A stretch of 64,000 bases of DNA, taken from NCBI GenBank assembly GCA_035708745.1, contig DASTFJ010000250.1, forward strand, positions 62,001 through 126,000, read 5' to 3'. Shown here piece after piece: positions 35,907 through 45,492 of the stretch (its first letter is position 1; each line of letters starts with the position of its first letter). A program made the translations under genes and the position numbers. The notes beneath the pieces were generated by a model. It was not told the origin of the DNA. It did no database searches and worked only from the letters and a program-made list of their open reading frames with translations. The DNA comes from JAMLHN01 sp035708745. Lineage in GTDB: Bacteria > Chloroflexota > Chloroflexia > Thermomicrobiales > UBA6265.

Positions 35907-37343
35907 CTAGATCCCCGTTTCGGCCACGATCCTGCCGGAATTGACCGCTGCCAGGAGGGACGCATGGTCGGCTTCGGTCTGATCCGCGTACTTCAGAGCA
36001 AAGCGCGCTATTGCCTCGTCGAACTGTTCGTTCTTTCCGAGATATGCGCTGATTTGCAGCGGGTCGCCTGATCTGGCATGGGCTCTCGCCAGGATTTCGC
36101 TGCAAACGCCGACATAGGAAGAGAAAATCGACGCCTTCATCGAGGTCAGATCGGCGGACGCCTTCATGTTGAAAAGCTGCCGGAAGTAAAGATCTCGTCC
36201 CGTCGTATGGTGTACCCAGCCGAGAAAAGGATCGGAAACCGACTGGATGAGCCGCTGCCCCTGGACTACCCGCTCGCCTTCGTTGCGGTATGCCTTCGAG
36301 GGAACATACTGGGCCAATACGGAGCTGACCGCCTCCTTGAGTTGCAGCACCAGTGGATCGCTATTGTCTTTGCCGGCGAGAACGACGATGTAACAGCGCA
36401 TCCCGACACTGCCGACACCACCCACGCGGATTGCCGAATCGACGTAGTGGTAATGATCGAGGAGCGCCCGGCGGTCATCCGAGAGGGTCTCCATGTATTT
36501 TTGAAAGACCGGTTGGACCACAGCCTCGACTTCCGCTTCTGGGAGCCGTTCGATGAGCGGCGGGCGCTCGATGATGCGGAGGTCACCATGCGCAGCATCG
36601 GTGAACTTCGCGGCAGCGAATTGGCTGTCCTTGTTTTTTGCCTTTTCCATCTTTGCTAGCACATCTTTTCGGCGACGCGACCCGGGGATGAAATCCAGCA
36701 ATGACTCGGCTGTCATGTGCGAATACCAGATCTCCAGCGTGGTCATTTCCGAAAACTCGGCCAACCGCTGGCGGTATCGCCGCACACCGGCCCGCGCGAC
36801 GTCCAGGCAGGTAGAGTCGGACAGGCCAATGCTGCGACCCGCAAGCGCCGCGCTCGCAGCGAGCCGTTTGACATCCCATTCGAATGGTCCAGGCATGGTT
36901 TCGTCGAAATCATTCATGTCGAACATGAGGACACGCTCGGGCGAGCCGAAGAACCCGAAGTTCGAGACATGGGCGTCACCGGAGAGCTGAACGGCGAGAT
37001 CTGAGCTGGGTGTATGACTGAGATCCCACGCCATAACCGCTGCTGATCCCCGGAAGAAAGCAAAAGGCGATGCAAGCATCCGGCCATAACGAATCGGAAG
37101 CAGATGTTGCAGGCGATTCTCGCCTTGCTGCACCAGTATCTCCACTGGATCTGGCCGGTAACTGCTCTTTTCGTACGTCTCGTGGACCATGCGCGGGGTG
37201 GCAACGCGCTCGGCGCGCCCTTTCGCTCTGCGCTGTTCGGGAGTGAACAACTCGGCTCGTCCAGAAACGGATCGATATTCGGCCACATGGCCGTTCTTCG
37301 CGTTACGCACAGTTGGCTCAGCTGCAGGCGGACGGTGTCCCAT
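35907..37343 (-). CDS. DUF2252 family protein
   Basis: 478 aa from ATG 37343, preceded by AAGGA at good spacing; ATG 37379 is an alternative. Conserved DUF2252 motifs: RYGRMLASPFAFFRGSA, LSGDAHVSNFGFF and MFDMNDFDETMPGPFEWDVKRLAAS. The GDAHxxNFG and NDFDE motifs resemble the catalytic and metal-binding loops of aminoglycoside-phosphotransferase-like kinases, so a small-molecule kinase activity is often suspected but unproven. Located between SulP and a secreted DUF4397 gene. Confidence 0.9.
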   Translation of the reverse strand: MGHRPPAAEPTVRNAKNGHVAEYRSVSGRAELFTPEQRRAKGRAERVATPRMVHETYEKSSYRPDPVEILVQQGENRLQHLLPIRYGRMLASPFAFFRGSAAVMAWDLSHTPSSDLAVQLSGDAHVSNFGFFGSPERVLMFDMNDFDETMPGPFEWDVKRLAASAALAGRSIGLSDSTCLDVARAGVRRYRQRLAEFSEMTTLEIWYSHMTAESLLDFIPGSRRRKDVLAKMEKAKNKDSQFAAAKFTDAAHGDLRIIERPPLIERLPEAEVEAVVQPVFQKYMETLSDDRRALLDHYHYVDSAIRVGGVGSVGMRCYIVVLAGKDNSDPLVLQLKEAVSSVLAQYVPSKAYRNEGERVVQGQRLIQSVSDPFLGWVHHTTGRDLYFRQLFNMKASADLTSMKASIFSSYVGVCSEILARAHARSGDPLQISAYLGKNEQFDEAIARFALKYADQTEADHASLLAAVNSGRIVAETGI

Positions 37344-37420
37344 CGTCAGATGTTCCTTGTAACTACTGGGACGCGCCATCCGTCGACTGGCGGCGCGTCC
37401 CGTAACAGAGTCTTTTCGGA

Positions 37421-38167
37421 CTAGGAGGCCGCTAACGCCTCACTGACTGGCAAAACCGTCAAAGGATGGTCAGATGAGCCGGGACTCCCAATGACGACGA
37501 ACGTATACGATTGGCCTGCGTCGATCGCAACGCCGCTGCTTTCGACCGCCACGGTGTCCGTTCCGGTTGCTTTGGCAGTGATGTCGTACGTGCCGGCGAC
37601 AGTTTCGCCAGTATCCGTGGCGCTTCCAAAACGAATGTCGGTCGCTACCGGGCTGAGATCGCCGACGACAGTGGAATCACTGGCGCGCGTCAGGTAGAAA
37701 TCGAGGGACGGTGACTGAGCGGCGGCATTGACAGCCCGAACACGGGCCCCCCCGTCTTCCGCTGCGGTCAGATTCATCTCGGTCGGAATAATCAACAGAT
37801 CTGACACGATCACCAGATAATCCTTGCCAGCTTCGGTTGGGACCACCACCTGGTAGAGGTATTGGTCGAACCCGTTATTCTGGTTCTTCTTGATAACCAC
37901 GCCGGTGAGCGGCGAAGTGCCCTGATAGGCCTCCGAAACAACGCCATACTCGAGCCCTTCGGCCACGCGCTGTTCCTTTTCGTCGCTGTTGATATAGACA
38001 TCGATCTTGTCAACAGCCGTCATTGCATTGAGGAAGCGAATGTTCACCGGAAATTGGTTCTCCGGCGTCGAGTCTTGGGCTCGTGTTACGGGCATCGCGG
38101 CAAGAAAACCGACGCTGAGCGCAACCACGGCGAGAACAGCGAGCATCCTCGAACGGAACGTTTTCAT
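37421..38167 (-). CDS. Secreted DUF4397 domain protein (copy 2)
   Basis: 248 aa. Signal peptide (MLAVLAVVALSVGFLAAMP) with a cleavage region before AQDSTPENQ. DUF4397 features: IRFLNAMTAVDKIDVYIN, EGLEYGVVSEAYQG, ARVRAVNAAAQSPSLDFYL and YTFVVIGSPGSSDHPLTVLPV. Same length and segment order as 32076-32822, so they are paralogues. AGGAGG precedes the ATG (a GTG codon directly before it could also be used). Confidence 0.87.
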   Translation of the reverse strand: MKTFRSRMLAVLAVVALSVGFLAAMPVTRAQDSTPENQFPVNIRFLNAMTAVDKIDVYINSDEKEQRVAEGLEYGVVSEAYQGTSPLTGVVIKKNQNNGFDQYLYQVVVPTEAGKDYLVIVSDLLIIPTEMNLTAAEDGGARVRAVNAAAQSPSLDFYLTRASDSTVVGDLSPVATDIRFGSATDTGETVAGTYDITAKATGTDTVAVESSGVAIDAGQSYTFVVIGSPGSSDHPLTVLPVSEALAAS

Positions 38168-38352
38168 CACTGTTTTCCTCCTGGATTCACAATTCGAATT
38201 GATCCGAAGAGCCGGTTGAAGGCGAAACGGGAGCGTTGGTTACCCTGTTTCGTGAACTCATGGTCTGCACATTCATGGGCCTCCGATCTGCGAGATTGAC
38301 CCGCCGAGGTCACTCGGGATACGCGCTGAGCGAAGCGGTTGCGGCCGAGGTT

Positions 38353-38850
38353 TCATGCGTCTTCGCCAAACGCATCTCGAAGCGCCGCTTCCTGCTCAGC
38401 TGAGAGGTTGCTGGCGATCAACTCAGGCGAGAGGTCGGCATCCCGCAATGACTGGATGACGCGATCGCGAGCGGTCACGTCTCCCAGAAGAAAGAGCGCT
38501 GAGGTTCCGGGAGTCACCTGGCTTTGCACGCTCTTGATGAAGTTGTCGTCGATGCCGTAGTCCTCGAAACTGGCAGTCAGCGCGCCCGCTGCGGCGCCAA
38601 TGGCAAGCCCGAGAAATGGAATGAAAAAGAGAAGTCCAAAGAGCATTCCCCAGAACGCTCCACTCAGGGCGCCCGTGCTCTTCAGGTGAACGAGCTGTTC
38701 CGTTTTCGGCTTCTTCTTGCCGACGTCCCAGCGGACGATGGCGCCGTCCTGAATGGAAACGATTTGCTGTGCTTGCAGACTCTTCAGGACGGCCAGCGCC
38801 CGGTCGGCACCCTCTACGGTTGAAAACTTCCAGGCGGTTAAGGTAGCCAT
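38353..38850 (-). CDS. DUF1269 family protein (copy 2)
   Basis: 165 aa. N-terminal TAWKFSTVEGADRALAVLKSLQ and VSIQDGAIVRWDVGKKKPKT pattern, a membrane hairpin (GAFWGMLFGLLFFIPFLGLAIGAAAGALT) and the C-terminal VTPGTSALFLLGD region followed by a Glu/Ala-rich tail. The family is uncharacterised and is common in stress-related neighbourhoods. Start ATG 38850 with AGGA 8 nt upstream. Confidence 0.88.
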   Translation of the reverse strand: MATLTAWKFSTVEGADRALAVLKSLQAQQIVSIQDGAIVRWDVGKKKPKTEQLVHLKSTGALSGAFWGMLFGLLFFIPFLGLAIGAAAGALTASFEDYGIDDNFIKSVQSQVTPGTSALFLLGDVTARDRVIQSLRDADLSPELIASNLSAEQEAALRDAFGEDA

Positions 38851-38962
38851 GAGTTCAATCCTTTCGATGACGTGAGCGAATCGGTGACCCACTGTTTCGG
38901 GCTATGCCCGCCGCGGCAATGTCATTCCTTTCAGCGTTCCTCTGCCTCCTCCGGATCACGAG

Positions 38963-39472
38963 CTATTGCAGTAACGGGCTGGTACGCCGGACCATCTGCG
39001 CGAGCATTGCTGGGGAAATCCAACAATGCGCTAGCACATGGCCCCTGGCCTCGAATGCAGCCATAAACAAATCCGCGGTCCAGAGGTGCTCGACCAGCAG
39101 GACAAGGGCACGCGAGTTGGTCGGGATCAGGTCGGCGATTTCAAGAAGTTGTTCTTCGGTAACACAGAGCTCTGGAACTGGTCGAATCCCTGAATTGCTC
39201 ACAGGCAAGGTGTCCGCGTTCCAGCTGGACGGGACGTTCGATCCAAGCAGGGAACGAGCCAGCACGCCACTCCAGACCAGCTCGCCTCGAGGAGCGTCGA
39301 GAGTATCGATGGCTACCAGCCGTCCTTCGTCTCCCTTAACGGTCACCAGACTATCGAGCATCCGCACGACACCACGCCGGCGAAGGTCGTCGAGCTGCGC
39401 ATGAACCAGTGGCGGCAGCACGGCACTTTCGAAATCGATGACGATAAGTTGCAATGGTCCGACCGTGTCCAT
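38963..39472 (-). CDS. DUF6325-like protein (copy 1)
   Basis: 169 aa from ATG 39472. The pattern VGPLQLIVIDFES, LDDLRRRGVVRMLDSLVTVKGDEG, VTEEQLLEIADLIPTNSRALVLLVEHLWTADLF (spread over the protein) is shared with the gene at 45022-45456. The fold is probably the ferredoxin-like domain of DUF6325/DUF1269 proteins, but without the membrane hairpin. A longer open frame upstream lacks family sequence. Function unknown. Confidence 0.75.
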   Translation of the reverse strand: MDTVGPLQLIVIDFESAVLPPLVHAQLDDLRRRGVVRMLDSLVTVKGDEGRLVAIDTLDAPRGELVWSGVLARSLLGSNVPSSWNADTLPVSNSGIRPVPELCVTEEQLLEIADLIPTNSRALVLLVEHLWTADLFMAAFEARGHVLAHCWISPAMLAQMVRRTSPLLQ

Positions 39473-39513
39473 GAATGCCCTCGACGCCGTAGCCTGCCCG
39501 CAGCGCGGCCGGA

Positions 39514-40101
39514 TCAAGCTGTTCCCAGGATCATCTGATCGAGAACCACAAGGCTCGTCAGCAGAAATCCATCTTGCTGGCCCGACAGAATTTCCACGCC
39601 ATAGGAACCACGGGCCCGGAACCACTTCTGTGAAACTTCTGCGACTCGCCCATGCGAATCGAAAATTGAGAACTCATGCTTTATGACATTGCCGTCCACG
39701 CTCAGCTGTTTCCCGCTCGATAATTCGATGGCGAATCGATCGCGTAACGGGCTGACTGGCTGCCGGACCACCCAGCCGATCTCCATCCCGATCGCATCGG
39801 TGATGACGATCCGGCTTTGTTTTCGAGCCGCATGGGCATAGGCCTCATAAAGGACATGTCCATGCAAGTCTTCGAGCTGGACCGTGTCGTCGTTTGAGAT
39901 TGCCCGGCCGTTGATGCGAAATGCGTGTTCTCCGGCATCATTCAAAACTAGAAAATCGACGCCCTGCGCCGCCAGACCCGTAGACATGCGGTAGCGCGTG
40001 TTCCGGCTTCGTGGGGTCTCGGGCGATCGCTGAACAGCTCCCTCGTAATCGCTGCCCTCACTCCGTTCATCGTCAGGTTCGCGATCGCCACGGGGCGTCA
40101 T
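39514..40101 (-). CDS. LURP-one-related (DUF567-like) protein
   Basis: 195 aa. The C-terminal ~160 residues show the LURP-one/tubby-like beta-barrel pattern: YRMSTGLAAQGVDFLVLNDAG, FRINGRAISNDDTVQLEDLHG, SVDGNVIKHEFSIFDSHGRVAEVS, KWFRARGSYGVEI. A hydrophilic, acidic N-terminus of about 35 residues precedes it. The family is related to tubby C-terminal and phospholipid scramblase domains; the bacterial role is unknown. GGAGGT lies 10 nt before the ATG. It follows the LuxR-type regulator by 131 nt on the same strand. Confidence 0.8.
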   Translation of the reverse strand: MTPRGDREPDDERSEGSDYEGAVQRSPETPRSRNTRYRMSTGLAAQGVDFLVLNDAGEHAFRINGRAISNDDTVQLEDLHGHVLYEAYAHAARKQSRIVITDAIGMEIGWVVRQPVSPLRDRFAIELSSGKQLSVDGNVIKHEFSIFDSHGRVAEVSQKWFRARGSYGVEILSGQQDGFLLTSLVVLDQMILGTA

Positions 40102-40232
40102 TGCGCCACTACCTCCGGCCTTTGCGCAGAATCCGCTGAAATCACGCTAATAGGCGGCAATGGCCTGTGACCATCACTGAAAAGGGGTAATTGGTGCGAT
40201 CGAGCTGATGCGATGGAAATTCTTGGGAGGGG

Positions 40233-42932
40233 TTAGAGCAATCCCAGCTGCTGTGCTCTGCGGATAGCCTGGGTTCGGCTGGAAACTTCTAACTTATCGA
40301 AGATGCGGCGCAAGTGCGTCTTAACGGTTTCTTCGGAGACGAACAGGGCGTCCCCGATCCCTTTGTTCGAGAGACCTTCGGCAACCAGGCGTAGAACGTC
40401 CCGTTCCCGCGCACTGATGATCGCGGGCACCTCTGGTACCTGGGGGAGCGGCTGAGGCACGCTCTCGCCGCTCAGTTCCAGCAGTTTCATCGCATAATCG
40501 CGCTGCGGGCCATGTTCACGAGCTGCCATTCTCAGCAGGGGAATGACGTTGGGTCCTTCATCTAAATAGCTCCGGAGGTACCCCTCATTTGCTCCTAGCT
40601 CTAGTGCAGCGTCGATGGCAGAGCGAGCGGTGGCTTCGTCGCCTCGCTGGTTTTCGACGACGGCTCGAAGGAGGAGTATGGGCAGCAGGTGGTGCTTCCA
40701 GTCACTTCGAACTGCGAGATCCTGAAGACGCCCGAGGAGTTCTGCCACCTCATGGCCACGCGACTCGTGGATGCGAACGCGGATGGCAGTGAGCGTTGTA
40801 TCGAGGTCTTCGTATCGCGTCGATGTCAGCGCGGTCGGGCCGATTTGCAGAAGCCACCCCTGGGCCAGGGTGAGCTGGCCAACTGCGAGCCATATCCGGC
40901 ATCTCCTCTCCTCGAAACCGGCAATGTATCCGAAGAGTCCGCAGTCGGCACAGATCGCGATCGCGCGTTCGATTTCATCCAACGCCAGATTCCACTGCTG
41001 GTCGATTGAGGCCAGCGTGCTCAGGATGGCATGGGAAATCGGGAGGTAGATCGGGGTGTCGAGCTTGGTGGCAAGATCGATAGCCTTCGCCGCACCTTCA
41101 CGGGCTTCCTCGAGACGGTTCCACTCCAGCATTATGGTGGCGAGCCGGAGGTGCGCGTTCAGTACGGGAAGATCATTCCACTCGTCGCCTATGGCGATGG
41201 TGCGCGAATAGAGCGCTGCGGCCTCCGACAGCTTTCCCATCGCAAAAAGCAGATCGGCGCTGACGTTATGCTCGAGCACATGAAACGCGCGCATGCCGAG
41301 CCTGCTATTGATAACGCGTGCCTCTTCGAGTGAAGCTTCCGCACCGAAGAGATCGCCTTCTGTTTCCTGCAACAGGGCGAGCATAATTTGCGTGCGCGAA
41401 CGGTCCGCGGACTGATCCGGCCCGAGCGACTCGAGCAGCGCCTTGGCGCGAACCTGGCCACCCCGCGCATCCCAATTGAAGAGGCTCCGGAGCACTTCAA
41501 GCTGATCCGACGTTTGCTCTAGCCGCGGATCGTTCAAGGCGATCACAGCACTTCGCCCAAGCTCCGTCGGACGAACGGCAGCTTGCCAATGCCCGCTTCG
41601 CAGTTCCGCCCATGCCAGCCAGTAGGCGAGCGTCGGCTCCAGGAGAAACGGTTCATCGGGAAGGTCATGGAGCCAGGAACGCAAGCTGCTCATGCGACCC
41701 TGATCGTAGAACTCTTGGCAAATTCTTATGAGGTACCGCGCAGCGTGTTCCCAGTCGCGAGCTTTGATTGCATGATTCGCCGCTTCCTGGACGTATCCGT
41801 GCTCACCGTACCAGGCCGCTGCACGCGAATGCAGTTCGAGAAGCGACGACTCGTCGACAGATTCGTGGAGACGCTTCCGAAGCACCTCAGCGAAGAGATG
41901 GTGATAGCGATACCAGTTGCCCAAGCCACCCAATCTGGAAACAAAGAGATTGTCCCGAGCGAGATTTCTCAGGAGCACCCCGAAATCACCACCGCCAGTG
42001 ATTGCGCTGGCGAGCTCCGGATTGAATTCTTTGAGGATGGACGTTTGGAGCAGAAACGATCGCTGCTCCTGCGATCGGTTCTCCAGAATTTCATCCCAGA
42101 GGTAGTCACCGAACATGTCGACGTTCTGAGGAAGCTCTCCGAGGAGTGCACTGATTTGGTCCTGCGAGTGGCCGCGCGCAATTTCCGAAAACAATCGCAA
42201 AGCTACCGGCCAGCCATCTGCCCAGCGAGCTATTTCTTCGAGCTCAGTTGCCGTCAAATCGAGTCCTTGTTGCTCCACGAGGAATTGCGACACCTCGGCA
42301 TCATTGAAGCTCAGATCCGCGGGCCCCAACTCTCGCAGCTCGCCCCGCGCGATCATTTTCATCGTAGGAAGTTCAGGCTCTAGCCTCGAGGCAATAACGA
42401 CAGCCATGTTGCTCGGCATCCCCTGGATGAATTGCAGGAGCGCACTTTGTACTTCGGACGAAGTAATGACGTAATAGTCATCGAAGATGAGGACATACGG
42501 CCGGGTCGATTCGGCCACCTCGTTGAGGATCGTACGAATGAGCGTCTGCATCGGAGGACGGGACGGCGCCTCCAGCATGGACGCCGTTTCCAGGCAAATA
42601 CACGGGTCGATTGACTGGATTGCCGCAACCACGTATCCGATGAAAACGAAAAAGTCGTTGTCCGCCGAGTCGAGCGTAACCCAACCACTCGCCCGCTCTG
42701 TACGGCTCTGCCACTGACTGAGCAAGCTGGATTTCCCGTAACCGGGCGGAGTCACGACCAGGGTCAGCTTCCGATCGACGCCTTGCTCGATTTCGGCTAA
42801 CAGGCGTGGACGGATGACCTCATTGGCCGCGGCTCTTGGGGCGCGTAGCTTGGTCAGGAGCAATTGCTTGCTCCATTGCGGCTGTCTGCTTCCGCCGGGG
42901 GTGGGTTGGCTCTCCGAAGAGTCGACCATCAT
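40233..42932 (-). CDS. MalT-like LuxR-family ATPase regulator (LAL type)
   Basis: 899 aa. STAND-type NTPase with Walker A VVTPPGYGKSSLLSQW (GYGKSS at residues 64-69) and the DDYYVITS segment, then a long TPR-like helical region (about 400-790), and a C-terminal LuxR HTH (ISARERDVLRLVAEGLSNK, VSEETVKTHLRRIFDKLEVSSR). Activated by an inducer in the TPR sensor domain in known MalT proteins; inducer unknown here. ATG-ATG at 42932/42929. It is divergent from an orphan solute-binding protein 167 nt away, a likely target. Confidence 0.94.
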   Translation of the reverse strand: MMVDSSESQPTPGGSRQPQWSKQLLLTKLRAPRAAANEVIRPRLLAEIEQGVDRKLTLVVTPPGYGKSSLLSQWQSRTERASGWVTLDSADNDFFVFIGYVVAAIQSIDPCICLETASMLEAPSRPPMQTLIRTILNEVAESTRPYVLIFDDYYVITSSEVQSALLQFIQGMPSNMAVVIASRLEPELPTMKMIARGELRELGPADLSFNDAEVSQFLVEQQGLDLTATELEEIARWADGWPVALRLFSEIARGHSQDQISALLGELPQNVDMFGDYLWDEILENRSQEQRSFLLQTSILKEFNPELASAITGGGDFGVLLRNLARDNLFVSRLGGLGNWYRYHHLFAEVLRKRLHESVDESSLLELHSRAAAWYGEHGYVQEAANHAIKARDWEHAARYLIRICQEFYDQGRMSSLRSWLHDLPDEPFLLEPTLAYWLAWAELRSGHWQAAVRPTELGRSAVIALNDPRLEQTSDQLEVLRSLFNWDARGGQVRAKALLESLGPDQSADRSRTQIMLALLQETEGDLFGAEASLEEARVINSRLGMRAFHVLEHNVSADLLFAMGKLSEAAALYSRTIAIGDEWNDLPVLNAHLRLATIMLEWNRLEEAREGAAKAIDLATKLDTPIYLPISHAILSTLASIDQQWNLALDEIERAIAICADCGLFGYIAGFEERRCRIWLAVGQLTLAQGWLLQIGPTALTSTRYEDLDTTLTAIRVRIHESRGHEVAELLGRLQDLAVRSDWKHHLLPILLLRAVVENQRGDEATARSAIDAALELGANEGYLRSYLDEGPNVIPLLRMAAREHGPQRDYAMKLLELSGESVPQPLPQVPEVPAIISARERDVLRLVAEGLSNKGIGDALFVSEETVKTHLRRIFDKLEVSSRTQAIRRAQQLGLL

Positions 42933-43099
42933 AGCCCGGACTTCGTGATCCTTTCGATGGCCTCAAAGCGGCGTGCGGCGGCGAACTCGAAGCTCCTTTG
43001 TGCAGTTGCAAGGGGGGATTCCGATAAATACAATCTACCAGAGTCCTGCAACCCCCTTAGCTACGTCCCGGTGGATACCCAATTTACAGCCTGGGCAGT

Positions 43100-44776
43100 T
43101 TGAAAGGCGAGCCGATATTGTGCACTCGCTTCAGCAGAGCCGATCTATCTTTGTCCCTGAGCCGCCGGTCTCTATTGGCTCGCACGACCGGAGCAGCATT
43201 TGCCTCCCCAATTGGCGGTCTGAGCATTCCAGCCCGCGCGAGCGCCGATCCGGCTGACGCTTCATCTACGTTGACGATTGCCTCGAACTGGCCAGTAATC
43301 GATATGGATCCTCAAAGTATCTATGAAGGTGGGTCGGCGCAGGCGATGGCCGGTGTGTTCGAAGGTTTGATCAAACTGCGGCCGGGAACGCCTTCCGAGT
43401 TTGTGCCATCGCTTGCCGAGTCGTGGGAGTCCAATTCGGACAAGAGCGTCTGGACGTTCCAGCTTCGTCCTCATCTTCGGTTTCACGACGGTACGCCGCT
43501 CGACGCCGCTGCCGTTCGTGCGTCATTCGACCGGCTCTTTACCCTGTCGCTCCCTCCCTCGTCGGTGCTGGGGCGGTTCCTGCAGTCTGCCGAGCAAATT
43601 CACGAGCGGGACGGACGAACGATTGTCTTCGATCTCGGACGCCCCCAGCCGATGTTCGAGTCGGCGATGGCCGCTCCCTTTGGCACCGCAATCGTCAATG
43701 CGGCCCTTGCGAAGTCCCACGAGATCGATGGCGACTGGGGTCATGCGTGGGCGGCGACGGACAGCACTGGCTTGGGCACAGGACCGTACCAGGCAACCCG
43801 CTCCGAAGCCGGTGATTCTACCGAGCTGACCCGATTCGATGACTACTGGGGCGGCTGGGATGGTGCTCACTTTAACCATGTCGTGCTGCGAGCGGTGGGT
43901 GACCCGCAGACACGACGCGAGCTCATAGAGCGTGGTGACGCGGACATTATCTTCAATGTTCCGCTCATATCGATCGCAGACTTGGAGCAGAATCCCGATG
44001 TAGTGGTCATGCACCAGGCTGATCTTCGAGTCCAATACTTCGCGATGACGATCGCCGGCCCGCTCGTCGACGTGCTGGTTCGGAAGGCGCTCTGTTGGGC
44101 ATTTCCATATGAAGAGGTGCTCTCTGGTGTGCTGTTGAACTACGCCAAGCCCGCGCGGGGTCCAGTCAATGAGAACTGCAGAGGGTTTTCATCCACTGCG
44201 TTCACCTACTTCACGGACCTGGATCGCGCCCGCCAGCTCCTGGACGAGGCCGGACTCCACGAACAGCTCACGCTTTCGGTGGCAATTGCGAACGGAAATG
44301 CTGAGAACCAGGCCATTGCTGAACTCTTTCAGGCGAACCTCGAACAGATTGGGGTCGAACTCGAAATAGAGAACCTCGACATCGCCAGCTACGTCGGAAT
44401 GGCGTTTGGGGATCTGCCGGCCGAGGAGCGCGTGTCGTTTTTCCCGGCCAGCTGGGGGCCAGATTACGACGACGCATACAATCATCTCTGGCCAGCGGTT
44501 TCTTGCGACGCGTGGAATTCAGGGAATGCGGGCCACTATTGCAACCTGCGCGTCGAAGAGCTTCTCGAGGAAGCGCGAAACGCGGCCGATGAAGCGTCTT
44601 ACGATAAGGCGCTGGAAGAAATTCAGCGAATTCTGAGCGATGACGACCCCGCCGCAATCTATTTCGCGCAGCCGGAGTGGATCACTGTCCTCCGATCTGA
44701 CATCGGCGGCTATGTCATGAATCCGATCGTGAGTTCGTTGTTCGACTACTACGCGCTGCACAGAGTGCCGTCCTGA
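43100..44776 (+). CDS. Orphan ABC-type solute-binding protein (SBP_bac_5)
   Basis: About 558 aa. Twin-arginine-like N-terminus (LSRRSLLARTTGAAF) with an Ala-rich cleavage region, then the SBP_bac_5 pattern: MDPQSIYEGGSAQAMAGVFE, FVPSLAESWESNSDKSVWTF, GTGPYQATRSEAG, a PDYDDAYNHLWPAV region with peptide/dipeptide-binding-like character. No permease or ATPase gene is nearby. The start is uncertain: TTG 43100, TTG 43118 or a TTG just before LSRR. Divergent from the LAL regulator. A weak hairpin follows the gene at 44874-44901. Confidence 0.85.
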   Translation: MKGEPILCTRFSRADLSLSLSRRSLLARTTGAAFASPIGGLSIPARASADPADASSTLTIASNWPVIDMDPQSIYEGGSAQAMAGVFEGLIKLRPGTPSEFVPSLAESWESNSDKSVWTFQLRPHLRFHDGTPLDAAAVRASFDRLFTLSLPPSSVLGRFLQSAEQIHERDGRTIVFDLGRPQPMFESAMAAPFGTAIVNAALAKSHEIDGDWGHAWAATDSTGLGTGPYQATRSEAGDSTELTRFDDYWGGWDGAHFNHVVLRAVGDPQTRRELIERGDADIIFNVPLISIADLEQNPDVVVMHQADLRVQYFAMTIAGPLVDVLVRKALCWAFPYEEVLSGVLLNYAKPARGPVNENCRGFSSTAFTYFTDLDRARQLLDEAGLHEQLTLSVAIANGNAENQAIAELFQANLEQIGVELEIENLDIASYVGMAFGDLPAEERVSFFPASWGPDYDDAYNHLWPAVSCDAWNSGNAGHYCNLRVEELLEEARNAADEASYDKALEEIQRILSDDDPAAIYFAQPEWITVLRSDIGGYVMNPIVSSLFDYYALHRVPS

Positions 44777-44873
44777 CTCTGCTTCGCCAAGCGCGCACAT
44801 TCGGGCCGCTAGCAGGGAACCGTCTCACCACCGCATACATACCAATGACCCGCCGGGGAGGCTCGGATTGATG

Positions 44874-44901
44874 CCGGATTACCACTTTGTGGTGATACCG
44901 G
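44874..44901 (+). terminator. Weak hairpin after the orphan binding protein
   Basis: ACCAC (44881-44885) pairs with GTGGT (44889-44893) around TTT, flanked by CCGG at both ends (44874-44877 and 44898-44901). About 100 nt past the stop; no T-tract. Termination is uncertain. Confidence 0.3.
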
Positions 44902-45021
44902 TCCGTAGCGCTCGTGGCTAGTTTACATATCACAACGTGGCAGATCACACCGGCCCCACCGCACGAGGGTCGAGATCGGATTTCGGTCGCCACCCGATAC
45001 TGTCGAAGAAAGGCGAGCACG

Positions 45022-45456
45022 ATGGCGTACGGTCCAGTCGAAATGCTTGTGGTGAAGTTTCCAGGGAACCAATTTTCTGGCGAGATCGTGCCTGCCCTCG
45101 AGGAACTGATCGAATCGGGAATGGTCCGAGTGATCGATCTCCTTTTCGTACTGAAAGACAGCGACGGCGCAGTCTTGATGTACGAGATGAATGGATGGGG
45201 AGATGAGGTCGCGGCGGTATTCGAGCCGATCGTACAGCCGGACGACGAGCTGTTCTCACGAGAGGACGCCGAGAGCATAGGCGTCTTGTTGGAGCCCAAT
45301 TCCTCCGCCGCCATGTTGCTTTTCGAAAATGCCTGGGCAGCGCGGTTCACCACAGCAATGGCAGATGCAGCTGGCGAAGTCATTGTCAATGCGCGCATTC
45401 CGCGCGAAGTCGTCCAACAAATTGTCGCCGAATCGGCCTTCAGCGCCAACGGTTGA
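45022..45456 (+). CDS. DUF6325-like protein (copy 2)
   Basis: 144 aa from ATG 45022 (an open extension upstream to 44914 has no ribosome-binding site or family sequence). Opening GPVEMLVVKFPGNQFSGEIVPALEELIES, then VRVIDLLFVLKDSDG, EDAESIGVLLEPNSSAAMLLFENAWAARF and a REVVQQIVAE end, matching DUF6325 proteins and the copy at 38963-39472. It lies 36 nt upstream of the SHOCT gene and is probably co-transcribed with it. Function unknown. Confidence 0.83.
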   Translation: MAYGPVEMLVVKFPGNQFSGEIVPALEELIESGMVRVIDLLFVLKDSDGAVLMYEMNGWGDEVAAVFEPIVQPDDELFSREDAESIGVLLEPNSSAAMLLFENAWAARFTTAMADAAGEVIVNARIPREVVQQIVAESAFSANG

Positions 45457-45492
45457 TCGACCGGTCGAACAAGCCGAGAGAGGACGAGAGAC

